The notes: generated by a model from the letters alone, not told the origin. DNA of 64,000 bases from Rhizobium sp. BT04 (GCF_030053135.1 NZ_CP125652.1:3528501-3592500); one strand, 5' to 3'. Shown: positions 36,071 through 44,588, counted from the first letter of the stretch. Numbers and translations: made by a program.

Positions 36071-37060
36071 TTACTTGATCTTCGGGTTCAGCAGTGCGTC
36101 GATCTTCGGATCGGCCATATTCGCCTTGGTGACGAGGTTGGCGCCGGTGTCGACATTTTCCGGAACCTTCTCGCCCTTGGAGACGGCAAGCGCGGTCTTG
36201 ATGCCGTCATAGCCCATGCGATAGGGGTCCTGAACGACGAGGCCGGCGATCGCGCCGTCCTTGAGGAAGCCGACCGTCTTGTCGTCGCTGTCGAAGCCGA
36301 TGACCTTGATCTTGTCGCCGAGCTTGTTTTCGGCGATCGCCTGGCCGACGCCCTGTGCCAAGATCAGGTTCGAGGCGAAGACGCCGACGAGTTTCGGGTT
36401 GGCCGTGATCAGGTCGGTCATCATGTTAAGGCCGGTCGTCGCCTGGCCGTCGCCGTACTTGTCGGCAATGACCTTGAGACCGGGATGTTTGGTCTTGATC
36501 TGATCCAGGAAGCCTTCGCGGCGCTGCTCGAGCGAGCCGACGCCCGGCAGGTTGGTGAGGATGACGATTTCGCCCTCTTCCTTGCCCGTCATCTCCTTGA
36601 TGGCGGCGGCAAGACCGTCGGCGGCGATGCGGCCGCCCTGAACGTTGTCGGTCGTCAGGAACGACTTGAATGCCTTGGAGTCGGCGCCCGAGTCGATGCC
36701 GATGATCGGAACCGACTTGGCGGCTTCATCGATCGGCTTGCCGAGTGCCTTGAATTCGGTCGGCGAGATGACGACGGCGGCCGGTTTGCCGGCCACGGCG
36801 TTTTCCAGAATGCTGATCTGGCCGTTGATGTCGGATTCGGCCTGGGCGCCGAGCTCCGGCACGTTGACGCCGAGATCCTTACCGGCCTTGCGGGCGCCGG
36901 CCAGAACGATCTGCCAGTAGAAGGACGTCGTATCCTTGACGATGATCGGGATCGTCACGTCGGCGGCAAAGGACGTGACCGGCATCGCCGTGGCGATGAC
37001 GGCGGCACCCGCAAGCGCCGTAAAGGCACGGCGGGACAGAAGGGATTTCACGATAGTCAT
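36071..37060 (-). CDS. Sugar ABC transporter substrate-binding protein (RbsB type) of the fucose module
   Basis: This 329-residue protein starts at ATG 37060. A signal peptide of about 33 residues has a twin-arginine-like SRRAF followed by a hydrophobic core and SFAADV. The periplasmic-binding fold resembles ribose/galactose types (DTTSFYWQIVLAGARKAGKD, IIGIDSGADSKAF, VIGFDSDDKTVGFL). From memory, an S. meliloti homologue in a similar cluster responds to fucose, which guides the substrate guess. A palindromic operator matching that upstream of the dehydratase gene lies 65 bp before the start. Confidence 0.86.
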   Translation of the reverse strand: MTIVKSLLSRRAFTALAGAAVIATAMPVTSFAADVTIPIIVKDTTSFYWQIVLAGARKAGKDLGVNVPELGAQAESDINGQISILENAVAGKPAAVVISPTEFKALGKPIDEAAKSVPIIGIDSGADSKAFKSFLTTDNVQGGRIAADGLAAAIKEMTGKEEGEIVILTNLPGVGSLEQRREGFLDQIKTKHPGLKVIADKYGDGQATTGLNMMTDLITANPKLVGVFASNLILAQGVGQAIAENKLGDKIKVIGFDSDDKTVGFLKDGAIAGLVVQDPYRMGYDGIKTALAVSKGEKVPENVDTGANLVTKANMADPKIDALLNPKIK

Positions 37061-37124
37061 AAGGGTTCTCCTCTCAGGATGCGTTCTCCTCCAATAAACC
37101 GGACCGCTGAACGCTGGCGGAGGG

Positions 37125-37146
37125 TTTTTATCGATAAAAAACATTT
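37125..37146. promoter_or_regulatory. Operator site 1 of the fucose module (GntR candidate)
   Basis: A perfect 16-bp palindrome TTTTTATCGATAAAAA (37125-37140) is followed by AACATTT. The 22 bp align without a gap to 40395-40416, with 19 identical positions. It sits upstream of the binding-protein gene, so it should control the transport operon. Confidence 0.72.
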
Positions 37147-37253
37147 GCCGGCAGAAGCTAGCCGAGGCGCATTCAAATTGCAAGAGCGCCGATCCGGCTT
37201 TTTTGCTTTGCTAAACTCCGCCCAAGCAACTGATTTTATTTCAATACAATAAT

Positions 37254-37268
37254 ACCCTAAAATAGGGT
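37254..37268 (-). terminator. Small hairpin after the mutarotase gene
   Basis: ACCCTA-AAA-TAGGGT (37254-37268) directly follows the mutarotase stop on the minus strand. The stem is only 6 bp and no T-run is evident, so it is weak. Confidence 0.4.
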
Positions 37269-37715
37269 TCAGCCCAGATCGACCTCATGCGGATGCACGA
37301 CGCCCTTTTTCAAAATCAGGTTGCCGTACAGCCGGAATTCCGTCGTCGCGACGATATAGCTGGCCTTGCGGGCCATCGCGTAGAAGGCAAAACGCTCCAC
37401 CGGCACGATGCGGAAATCGCCGGCACGCTTGGCAACGATTTGCTGGAACTCGGCACAGACTTCGGGCACCGCATCAGGGTCGCCGACCACTTCCATCCGC
37501 CACGCCGTTTCCGGCACGAAAGTGTCGAGCGGCATATGGGTGAGGATCGCCTCGGCCATGTCAGTGGCGCTGACGCCGTCGGCGCGAATGACCGGCGGAC
37601 CCATCGAGCCCGAGGGAAAATTGGCGTCCGATATGACGATGTCGTCGCCATGCCCCATAGTCTTCAGGGCATGAAGCAGGTCGGGACCGAGCAGCGGATG
37701 AATACCCCTAAGCAT
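37269..37715 (-). CDS. L-fucose mutarotase-like protein (RbsD/FucU family)
   Basis: This 148-residue paralogue of the protein at 2662 has M-G-H-G-D with His22 and Asp30 at the same positions, plus a C-terminal EFRLYGNLILKKGVVHPHE. FucU-type members convert alpha- to beta-L-fucose before oxidation. The length and gene neighbours (sugar dehydrogenase, sugar-acid dehydratase) fit FucU better than RbsD. It starts 9 bp after the aldo/keto reductase stop, so it is cotranscribed. Confidence 0.85.
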   Translation of the reverse strand: MLRGIHPLLGPDLLHALKTMGHGDDIVISDANFPSGSMGPPVIRADGVSATDMAEAILTHMPLDTFVPETAWRMEVVGDPDAVPEVCAEFQQIVAKRAGDFRIVPVERFAFYAMARKASYIVATTEFRLYGNLILKKGVVHPHEVDLG

Positions 37716-37724
37716 AGTCTCTCC

Positions 37725-38744
37725 TCAGACCCGGACCGCTTCGGCGCCGAGCGGCGGCGCGACCAGCGTATAGGGCTCGAATTCGGCGTAGATCTCGTCG
37801 GCAAGCCGCGGCTCGACGATCTCCATGTTGCGTATCAGGCTGGACGGCTTGGCCGTGCCGATCAGCACCGATGCGACGATCGGATCGCGCAGCGGAAACT
37901 GCAGGGCGGGAGCGGCGAGCGGCACCCCGTGGCTTTTGGCGATCGCCTCCATGGCGCCGACCTTGGCCAGCACCTCGTCATCAGCCGGCATATAATCGAA
38001 ATGCGAGCCCGGCATCGGGCCGGTGGCGAGAATGCCGGAGTTGAAGACGCCGCCGACGACGAGCGAGGTGCCCTTCTGCCGGCAGAGCGGCAAGAGTTCG
38101 GCAACGGCCGAACGGTCGAGCAGCGTATAGCGGCCGGCCATCAGGATGCAGTCGAGATCGGCATGGCGCATGACGTCGAGGCAAACGGGCACTTCGTTGA
38201 CGCCGAGGCCGAAGGCGGAGATTGCGCCCGAGGACTTGAGCTCCTCCAGCGCCTTCACGCCGGAATCGAGAAACTGCTTCTGGTGGACCGCATTCTTCGC
38301 CGCGCCATGGGTGTAGCCGCCGAGATCGTGCACATAGAGAATATCGATGCGATTGAGGCCGAGGCGGGCGTAGCTGAATTCGACCGAGCGCATGATGCCG
38401 TCATAGGAATAGTCGTAATCGGCATCGAAGGAGAGCGGATCGACATAGCTATAGTCAGGCACGGTGCCGGTCGGCACCGGCCTGAGCAGCCGGCCGACCT
38501 TGGTGGACAGCACGTAACTGCCATCCGGCTGGTCACGCAGGAAATCGCCGACCCGGCGTTCGGCAAGGCCGAGCCCATACCAGGGCGCCACGTCGAAATA
38601 GCGGATGCCGCTGTCCCAGGCCGCCTGCAGCGTCTCCATAGCCTGCTCGCGCGGGCAGGCGCGGTAAAGACCGCCGAGCGCTGCCGCGCCGAAACTGATT
38701 TCGGTCACCTCAAGCTTGGTCTTGCCGATCTTTCTCGTCTGCAT
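37725..38744 (-). CDS. Aldo/keto reductase (D-threo-aldose/L-fucose 1-dehydrogenase-like)
   Basis: This is a 339-residue NAD(P)-dependent TIM-barrel oxidoreductase. The catalytic tetrad region shows DVAPWYGLGLAE (Asp, Tyr), a lysine in STKVGRLLRP, and the His in ILYVHDLGGYTHG. Start ATG 38744 fits AGGAGGA; the ATG just before is too close to it. Relatives oxidise L-fucose or D-arabinose at C1 to the lactone. Placement between a dehydratase and a fucose mutarotase supports that role, but substrate is inferred. Confidence 0.82.
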   Translation of the reverse strand: MQTRKIGKTKLEVTEISFGAAALGGLYRACPREQAMETLQAAWDSGIRYFDVAPWYGLGLAERRVGDFLRDQPDGSYVLSTKVGRLLRPVPTGTVPDYSYVDPLSFDADYDYSYDGIMRSVEFSYARLGLNRIDILYVHDLGGYTHGAAKNAVHQKQFLDSGVKALEELKSSGAISAFGLGVNEVPVCLDVMRHADLDCILMAGRYTLLDRSAVAELLPLCRQKGTSLVVGGVFNSGILATGPMPGSHFDYMPADDEVLAKVGAMEAIAKSHGVPLAAPALQFPLRDPIVASVLIGTAKPSSLIRNMEIVEPRLADEIYAEFEPYTLVAPPLGAEAVRV

Positions 38745-38774
38745 CATTCCTCCTCGCGAAGAACTCGAGATTCT

Positions 38775-38836
38775 GGAGCAATCCCAGGAAAAGTGTGCAG
38801 CGGTTTTCCGTCCGGGATTGCGTAGAAACAAAAAAA
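38775..38836. repeat. Rhizobial palindromic repeat between dehydratase and aldo/keto reductase genes
   Basis: GCAATCCC (38778-38785) and GGGATTGC (38814-38821) form a stem around AAAGTGTGCAGCGGTTTTCC. It is the same family as the repeats at 34352 and 8295. It fills the 92-bp gap inside the operon almost exactly. Confidence 0.7.
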
Positions 38837-40339
38837 CTAGAGCGTTGCGCCCAGATGCCAGGGCACGAATTCGTTATCACCGTAGCCGAAGAGCTCGCTC
38901 TTGGTCTTCTTGCCCGAGGCGGTGTCGACGATGAGCTCGAAGATCTCGCGGCCCTTGCCGCTGATCGTCGCGTCACCCGTGGCGATCGTGCCGCAATCGA
39001 TGTCCATATCCTCTTCCATCGAGGCATAGAGCGCTGAATTGCTGGAAAGCTTCAGCGACGGCGCCGGCCGGCAGCCGAAGCAGCTGCCGCGGCCCGTCGT
39101 AAAGGCGATCATATTCGCCCCGCCGGCCACCTGGCCGGTCGCCGAAACCGGATCGTAACCGGGTGTGTCCATGAAGACGAGGCCGGGAGCGGTGACCCGC
39201 TCGGCATAACCATAGACCGCCGTCAGCGGCGAACGCCCGCCCTTGGCAACCGCGCCGAGCGATTTTTCCAGGATGGTGGTGAGACCGCCGCGCTTGTTGC
39301 CGGGCGACGGGTTGTTGTCGAGCGAGGCACCGTGCAGGGCGACATAGTCCTCCCACCAGGCGATTTTCTCGTCGAGCTTCTTTGCCACCTCGTCGCTGAC
39401 GGCGCGGCTGCGCAGCAGATGTTCGGCGCCGTAAATCTCCGAAGTTTCCGACAGGATCGCCGTGCCGCCGGCGGCCGCCAGCAAGTCGGCGGCGACACCG
39501 AGCGCCGGATTGGCGGTGATGCCGGAAAAGCCGTCCGAGCCGCCGCATTGCAGGCCGATGATGATCTCGCCGATCGATATCGGCACGCGTTTTTCCCTGC
39601 CGACATCGGCGGCGATTTCGCGCAGCATGCCCATGGCGCGCTCGACCGCACGGCGCGAACCGCCGGCATCCTGGATGTTGAAATGCCGCTTCGAGGCGCC
39701 GGCACCACTCTGGCCGTAGAGCGTCAACTGGTTGACCTCGCAGCCGAGGCCGATCATCAGCACGCCGCCAAAATTCACATGTCTGGTGTAGCCGGCCAGC
39801 GTCCGGTGCAGCACGTTCATGCCGTCGCCGGTCGAGCTCATGCCGCAGCCCTGGTCGTGCACGATCGGCACGAAACCGTCGATGCCCTCGTAATGCGGCA
39901 GGATCGTCCGGTTCGCCTCGTCGGCGATCGCCCGGCAGACCGTGGTGGAACAGTTCACGCTGGCGATGATGCCGATATAGTTGCGCGTTGCCGCCCGTCC
40001 GTCGGCACGGCGGTAGCCCATGAAGGTGCGCGCGACGTCGTCGGCCGTCGCCGTCTCCGGCGCCGAATTGGCGGTCGCCGCCAGCCGGTCGTTTTCGAAA
40101 TGCAGGTTGTGGCTGTGCACATGGTCGCCAGCCTTGACCTCGGCCGTGGTGCGGCCGATTGCCTGGCCGTATTTCACCACCGGCGACCCAAGCGGAATAT
40201 CGGCAATCGCCACCTTGTGGCCGGGGTCGATTTTCTCACGGGTCTGAATGCCGGCAACCGTCGAACCCGGCGCGATGGCCGCGGTTGCGACCGCGACATT
40301 GTCACCGGCCGACAGGATGATCCAAGGCAGTTTGTCCAA
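38837..40339 (-). CDS. UxaA-family sugar-acid dehydratase (altronate/galactarate dehydratase family)
   Basis: This is a 500-residue enzyme. I chose the TTG start at 40339 because GGGAG lies 7 nt upstream; the frame to 40420 would run through the operator. An N-terminal SAF domain (about residues 12-80, DNVAVATAAIAPGSTV...HVHSHNL) precedes the UxaA core. The core has conserved cysteines (IASVNCSTTVC, HDQGCGMSSTGDG, GLGCEVNQ, GLQCGGSDGFSG, GSCFGCRP) that would hold an iron-containing site. By context it may dehydrate L-fuconate rather than altronate. It is the first gene of the catabolic operon. Confidence 0.84.
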   Translation of the reverse strand: MDKLPWIILSAGDNVAVATAAIAPGSTVAGIQTREKIDPGHKVAIADIPLGSPVVKYGQAIGRTTAEVKAGDHVHSHNLHFENDRLAATANSAPETATADDVARTFMGYRRADGRAATRNYIGIIASVNCSTTVCRAIADEANRTILPHYEGIDGFVPIVHDQGCGMSSTGDGMNVLHRTLAGYTRHVNFGGVLMIGLGCEVNQLTLYGQSGAGASKRHFNIQDAGGSRRAVERAMGMLREIAADVGREKRVPISIGEIIIGLQCGGSDGFSGITANPALGVAADLLAAAGGTAILSETSEIYGAEHLLRSRAVSDEVAKKLDEKIAWWEDYVALHGASLDNNPSPGNKRGGLTTILEKSLGAVAKGGRSPLTAVYGYAERVTAPGLVFMDTPGYDPVSATGQVAGGANMIAFTTGRGSCFGCRPAPSLKLSSNSALYASMEEDMDIDCGTIATGDATISGKGREIFELIVDTASGKKTKSELFGYGDNEFVPWHLGATL

Positions 40340-40394
40340 GTCTCTTCTCCCTAACAAAACGCCCGCTGCATCGGCGAATGCGCATTGATTTTGT

Positions 40395-40416
40395 TTTTTA
40401 TCTACAATAAACATTT
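40395..40416. promoter_or_regulatory. Operator site 2 of the fucose module (GntR candidate)
   Basis: TTTTTATCTACAATAAACAT and the next two bases match site 1 at 37125-37146 at 19 of 22 positions. It lies between the divergent dehydratase (start 40339) and GntR (start 40495) genes, where it could control both. Confidence 0.72.
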
Positions 40417-40494
40417 TCAAGTCAACGGGAATATTGATCCTGTGGACGAGGGAGGCAATGGGCCGCAGGCGACCGGAAATGAGTTAAAGGTCGT

Positions 40495-41466
40495 TTGAAC
40501 AAGCCCCGGTCGGTTTGCCCAGCTTTAGAGCAGGGCGACGGGCACGAGGGCGGAAAGCGGGGTCTGGTGGCAAGGCAGAATACGGTCTTCAAGGAAGCCT
40601 ACAACAGGTATGCCGCAGCCCTGCGCACGGATACCGCACTGCCTTCGGAACCGGAGATCGCCGCCCAGCTCGGCGTCAGCCGCTCGACGGCGCGCGCCAT
40701 CCTGACGCGGCTCAGCGAAGAAGGCATCATCCGCTGGAACAAGCGCCAGAAGATCGTATTGCGCCAACCGACGGACCGCGACCTCTTTCCCTCCGAAGAA
40801 ACAGACTCCCTGCATGACATCATCGAGCGCAGCTTCATGCAGCGCATCCTCGCCGACGATGCCGCACCGGGCATGCAGATCAACGAATTGGAGCTTGCCC
40901 GCGAGATCGGCACGGGCACAACCAGCGTGCGCGAATTCCTGATCCGCTTCTCCCGCTTCGGCCTGATCGAGAAACGGCCGAACAGCCACTGGACGCTCAA
41001 AGGCTTCACCCGCGAATTCGCCCTCGAGCTGGCCGATGTGCGCGAGATGTTCGAGTTGCACTCCGCCGCCGAATTCGGCCGGCTTCCGAGAGATCATCAG
41101 GCCTGGACCGATCTTGCCGCCATCCGTGACGAACATCACGCCATGCTTGCCGACATCAACCAGCGCTTCAGGGATTTCTCCGTCATCGACGAACGCTTCC
41201 ACCTCTTGATCCACCGCGCCTCGAAAAACCGCTTCATCGCCGATTTCTACGACGCGATCGCCATCGTCTTCCACTATCACTACCAGTGGAACAAGACCGC
41301 CGCCCGCGAGCGCAACGAGCGCGCCATCCACGAACATCTGGATTATATCGCAGCGCTCGAATCCGGCGACCAGGCCGCCATCGAAACCGCCTGCCGCGCG
41401 CATCTGCGCTCCGCCCGCCAGACCCTGCTGCAATCCCTGCCGCAGATCGCCAGCGAAACTGCGTGA
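40495..41466 (+). CDS. GntR-family regulator with two winged-HTH domains and an FCD domain
   Basis: This 323-residue protein is longer than the usual 230-250 of FadR-type regulators. A first wHTH (about 30-90, LPSEPEIAAQLGVSRSTARA) is followed by a second (about 105-170, MQINELELAREIGTGTTSVR) and an FCD ligand domain (about 175-310; VREMFELHSAAEFG, IDERFHLLIHRAS). I kept the TTG start at 40495 (AAAGG upstream); a GTG at 40566 is possible. It is divergent from the dehydratase operon and the likely ligand of the paired operators. The inducer is probably fucose or an oxidation product. Confidence 0.85.
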   Translation: MNKPRSVCPALEQGDGHEGGKRGLVARQNTVFKEAYNRYAAALRTDTALPSEPEIAAQLGVSRSTARAILTRLSEEGIIRWNKRQKIVLRQPTDRDLFPSEETDSLHDIIERSFMQRILADDAAPGMQINELELAREIGTGTTSVREFLIRFSRFGLIEKRPNSHWTLKGFTREFALELADVREMFELHSAAEFGRLPRDHQAWTDLAAIRDEHHAMLADINQRFRDFSVIDERFHLLIHRASKNRFIADFYDAIAIVFHYHYQWNKTAARERNERAIHEHLDYIAALESGDQAAIETACRAHLRSARQTLLQSLPQIASETA

Positions 41467-41500
41467 GGTGGGAAGTCACTGTGGAAAGGAAAATGAAAGG

Positions 41501-41519
41501 CGTGCCGCCAAGCGGCACG
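41501..41519 (+). terminator. Hairpin after the GntR gene
   Basis: CGTGCCGC-CAA-GCGGCACG, 8-bp perfect stem, 35 bp after the stop. No T-run follows, so its strength is uncertain. Confidence 0.5.
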
Positions 41520-41590
41520 AAGCAGTCTCCGATATCACCCTCCACACCGGCATCATGAAACCTTTTGATTTGTAAGCCGTTATCGTGCTC

Positions 41591-43585
41591 ATGACGGCCG
41601 CTAAACCCAATCCCAAATCGGTCGATGGCACCGAACCGCACGGTGCCGAGAAGTCGCGCCAGGGGAAGGCATCGACTGTCGACGTCGTGTTGCCGCCAGA
41701 TGCCATCCCACCCGATCCGGAGTTGACGCCTGAGGAGGCCGAGCAGGCACGCAAGCGGTATTTGCTGAAGCGTTTCTGGATCAGCGCGCGCCGCTACTGG
41801 GGCCGCAGTGGTGACAAGCTTGCCTGGCCGTGCACAATCGGCCTGTTGACCCTGATCGGCATGAATGTCGGCTTCCAGTACGGAATCAATCTCTGGAACC
41901 GCGCGATTTTTGACGCCCTGGAGCAACACGATGCCCGCACCGTCTATACCTTGAGCATCGTATTCCTGCCGCTGGCGCTCGGAACTGCAGCCCTTGTCAC
42001 CGCACAAGTGGCTCTTCGCATGATGATCCAGCGCCGCTGGCGTTCGTGGCTGACGACCACCGTCATCGCGCGCTGGCTCGCAAGCGGTCGCTACTATCAG
42101 TTGAACCTCATCGGCGGTGACCACAAGAACCCCGAAGCCCGCATCGCGGAGGATTTGCGGATTGCCACAGAAGCCCCTGTCGATTTCATCTCTGGCGTCA
42201 TTGCCGCCTTTCTGTCGGCCTCGACCTTCATCGTGGTCCTCTGGACGATCGGCGGCGCCCTGACCCTGACGATTGCAGGTTCGACCGTTACCATTCCCGG
42301 TTTTCTCGTCATCACTGCGGTCCTCTATGCCACGATCACATCAAGTTCGATGACGGTCATCGGCCGCCATTTCGTCCAGGTCTCCGAGGCTAAAAATCAA
42401 GCGGAAGCCGAATTTCGTTATACGCTGACGCATGTCCGGGAAAACGGCGAGAGCATTGCATTGCTCGGCGGTGAAGAGGAGGAGCGCAACGACCTCGACA
42501 AGACCTTCGCCAAAGTGCTCAGGCAGTGGGCGCTCCTAGCAGGTCAGCATATGCGCACAGCCCTTGTGTCGCAGGGATCGAGTCTGTTTGCCCCAGTCGT
42601 GCCGGTTTTGCTGTGCGCCCCGAAATTTCTCGAAGGCAGCATGACGCTTGGACAGGTCATGCAGGCGGCGTCTGCCTTCGCCATCGTGCAGAGCGCGTTC
42701 GGATGGCTTGTTGATAACTACCCCCGTCTTGCCGATTGGAACGCCTGTGCCCGCCGCATCGCTTCGCTGATGATGTCGCTTGATGGGCTCGAGCGCGCCG
42801 AGCAGAGCAATGCGCTCGGGCGCATCAAGCGCGGTGAAACGGAAGGCGATGCGATGCTCAGCCTGAACGATCTCTCCGTGTCGCTTGACGACGGCACCGC
42901 CGTGGTCAAGGAAACCCAGGTGGTGATCGAAGCAGGCGAGCGGGTGCTCGTCGCCGGAGAATCCGGGTCGGGCAAGAGCACGCTGGTGCGGGCCATCGCA
43001 GGTCTTTGGCCGTGGGGCGAGGGCAGCGTCAATTTCCACGCCGACCGACGATTGTTCATGTTGCCGCAACGACCCTATATCCCTTCGGGCACGCTTCGCC
43101 GTGCCGTCGCCTATCCCGGCGCCGCCGACAGCTGGACGCTGGATCAGATCAGGGCGGCCCTCGACAAGGTGGGACTGGATTATCTGAATGACAAGATCGA
43201 GGAAGAGGCGCCCTGGGACCAGACATTGTCGGGCGGCGAAAAGCAGCGGCTCGCCTTTGCGCGTCTGCTGCTGCACCATCCCGATATCATCGTGCTGGAT
43301 GAAGCAACGTCGGCACTCGATGAGAAGAGCCAGGAAAAGATGATGCAGATGGTGATCGATGAACTCCCTGAGGTTACCATCATCAGCGTCGCGCACCGCG
43401 CCGAGCTGGAAGCCTTCCATAGCCGCAAGATCACGCTGGAGCGGCGCGAGGGCGGTGCAAAGCTCGTCAGCGATATCGATCTTCCGCGCAAGCGAAAACC
43501 GAACCTGCTTGTGCGCGTTTTGAAGAACCCCTCGGTGCTGAAAGACGGCCCGAGTTCGAATAAAGACAGCACGGTCCCAGAATGA
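41591..43585 (+). CDS. SbmA/BacA-like ABC transporter (fused membrane and ATP-binding domains)
   Basis: This 664-residue protein has a polar, proline-rich N-terminus (1-50) and an SbmA/BacA-like membrane domain (about 55-400; RMMIQRRWRSWLTTTVIARWL split, ENGESIALLGGEEEER). A C-terminal ATPase (about 415-620) has Walker A AGESGSGKST, signature LSGGEKQ and Walker B IIVLDEATSALDE. BacA itself lacks an ATPase domain; this is the fused type (ABC transporter ATP-binding protein/permease, YddA/peroxisomal ABCD-like). I chose ATG 41591; GTG 41585 is equally possible. It may move peptides or acyl-CoA-like compounds. No operon partner is seen. Confidence 0.84.
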   Translation: MTAAKPNPKSVDGTEPHGAEKSRQGKASTVDVVLPPDAIPPDPELTPEEAEQARKRYLLKRFWISARRYWGRSGDKLAWPCTIGLLTLIGMNVGFQYGINLWNRAIFDALEQHDARTVYTLSIVFLPLALGTAALVTAQVALRMMIQRRWRSWLTTTVIARWLASGRYYQLNLIGGDHKNPEARIAEDLRIATEAPVDFISGVIAAFLSASTFIVVLWTIGGALTLTIAGSTVTIPGFLVITAVLYATITSSSMTVIGRHFVQVSEAKNQAEAEFRYTLTHVRENGESIALLGGEEEERNDLDKTFAKVLRQWALLAGQHMRTALVSQGSSLFAPVVPVLLCAPKFLEGSMTLGQVMQAASAFAIVQSAFGWLVDNYPRLADWNACARRIASLMMSLDGLERAEQSNALGRIKRGETEGDAMLSLNDLSVSLDDGTAVVKETQVVIEAGERVLVAGESGSGKSTLVRAIAGLWPWGEGSVNFHADRRLFMLPQRPYIPSGTLRRAVAYPGAADSWTLDQIRAALDKVGLDYLNDKIEEEAPWDQTLSGGEKQRLAFARLLLHHPDIIVLDEATSALDEKSQEKMMQMVIDELPEVTIISVAHRAELEAFHSRKITLERREGGAKLVSDIDLPRKRKPNLLVRVLKNPSVLKDGPSSNKDSTVPE

Positions 43586-43653
43586 AATGTCCTTCGTCGG
43601 GGCCGGAAGCGTGCGCCTGCTAGGCCCGAAGCAGACGTCGCTGCAGCAGTTAC

Positions 43654-44034
43654 CTATTGCTCATTCTGGGGCAGGTTGTCGGTGATGTCGTAGTAGTCGC
43701 CTTTGTCAGCGACAAAGATATGCATTTTCAGTTTGGTTTCGGTCGAGCTGTCAAATGCACCCATCGCGACACTAAGCCAGTCGCGATGAGGTGGATCCCA
43801 AAACAGTGATGATCCGCATATCGCGCAAAATCCACGCCGCACCTTTTCCGAGGATTGATACCAGGTCACATTTTCGCCTCCCTGGATCCTGATCTGATGT
43901 CGAGGTACGTCGGTTGAAGCGAAAAAGTGCCCGGATTGTTTTCGACATTTGGAGCAGTGGCATGCGTCCGGCGCTCGTAGATCGGCTTCGATCTCAAAAG
44001 TTACCGCACCACACAGACAGGATCCTTTATGCAC
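43654..44034 (-). CDS. GFA-family (glutathione-dependent formaldehyde-activating enzyme-like) protein
   Basis: This is a 126-residue zinc protein with the cysteine sets of the GFA fold: SCLCGAV, CHCSKCRKQSG and CAICGSSLFW. GTG 44034 follows GGAGGAACGCTG. Most members of this family are of unknown function; only a few bind glutathione and formaldehyde. It stands alone between the ABC gene and a MarR gene on the same strand. Confidence 0.85.
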   Translation of the reverse strand: MHKGSCLCGAVTFEIEADLRAPDACHCSKCRKQSGHFFASTDVPRHQIRIQGGENVTWYQSSEKVRRGFCAICGSSLFWDPPHRDWLSVAMGAFDSSTETKLKMHIFVADKGDYYDITDNLPQNEQ

Positions 44035-44117
44035 CAGCGTTCCTCCAATAAGCCAAACTTGCCTCTAAGCCGAGGATCGCGCTGGTTGCCGCGGAGTTCT
44101 CGGACGCTCCATATAAA

Positions 44118-44561
44118 TCACGTCGTGCTCACCATCCGATCCAGATTGTCGATCAGCCGCTTGAGCAGATCGACAAGCTGTGCCGCTTCGGCATCGGTGA
44201 ACCCGATCAATGCCTCCCTATTTCCCTGGAACAAGGCCACAATTGCCGCCGGCATGCTTTTCTGTGCAGCCTTCGTCAGCACGATGCGGCTGCTGCGCCC
44301 GTCAGCCGGGTCGCGTGTCCGCTCGATCAAGCCATCCCGCTCCATGCGGGCGAGCATCTGCGCCATCGGCGGTTGCTCTATTCTCGCAAAGCGGGCGAGA
44401 TCGCGCTGCGTGCTTGCCTTGCCATCTTGCAGCGCGACCAGCACAGGCAACTGACCGACACCGAAGCCGAGCCGTTTGAGGCGTGACTCGCTCAAGCGCG
44501 CGAATCCTCGCGCCGCAAGACTGACGAGATGCCCCGGTGTCGAAAGCACGTCTTCATTCAT
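44118..44561 (-). CDS. MarR-family transcriptional regulator
   Basis: This is a 147-residue winged-helix protein starting at ATG 44561 (AGGAGG upstream). The recognition helix is TQRDLARFARIEQPPMAQML, and the wing is RDPADGRSSRIVLT. A longer frame to 45152 lies opposite the next gene and is a shadow. It is divergent from the NTF2-like gene with a TACATATGTA palindrome between them, so it likely represses that gene and itself. Confidence 0.84.
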   Translation of the reverse strand: MNEDVLSTPGHLVSLAARGFARLSESRLKRLGFGVGQLPVLVALQDGKASTQRDLARFARIEQPPMAQMLARMERDGLIERTRDPADGRSSRIVLTKAAQKSMPAAIVALFQGNREALIGFTDAEAAQLVDLLKRLIDNLDRMVSTT

Positions 44562-44588
44562 TCCGCTTGCCCCTCCTTGACCACAAGA

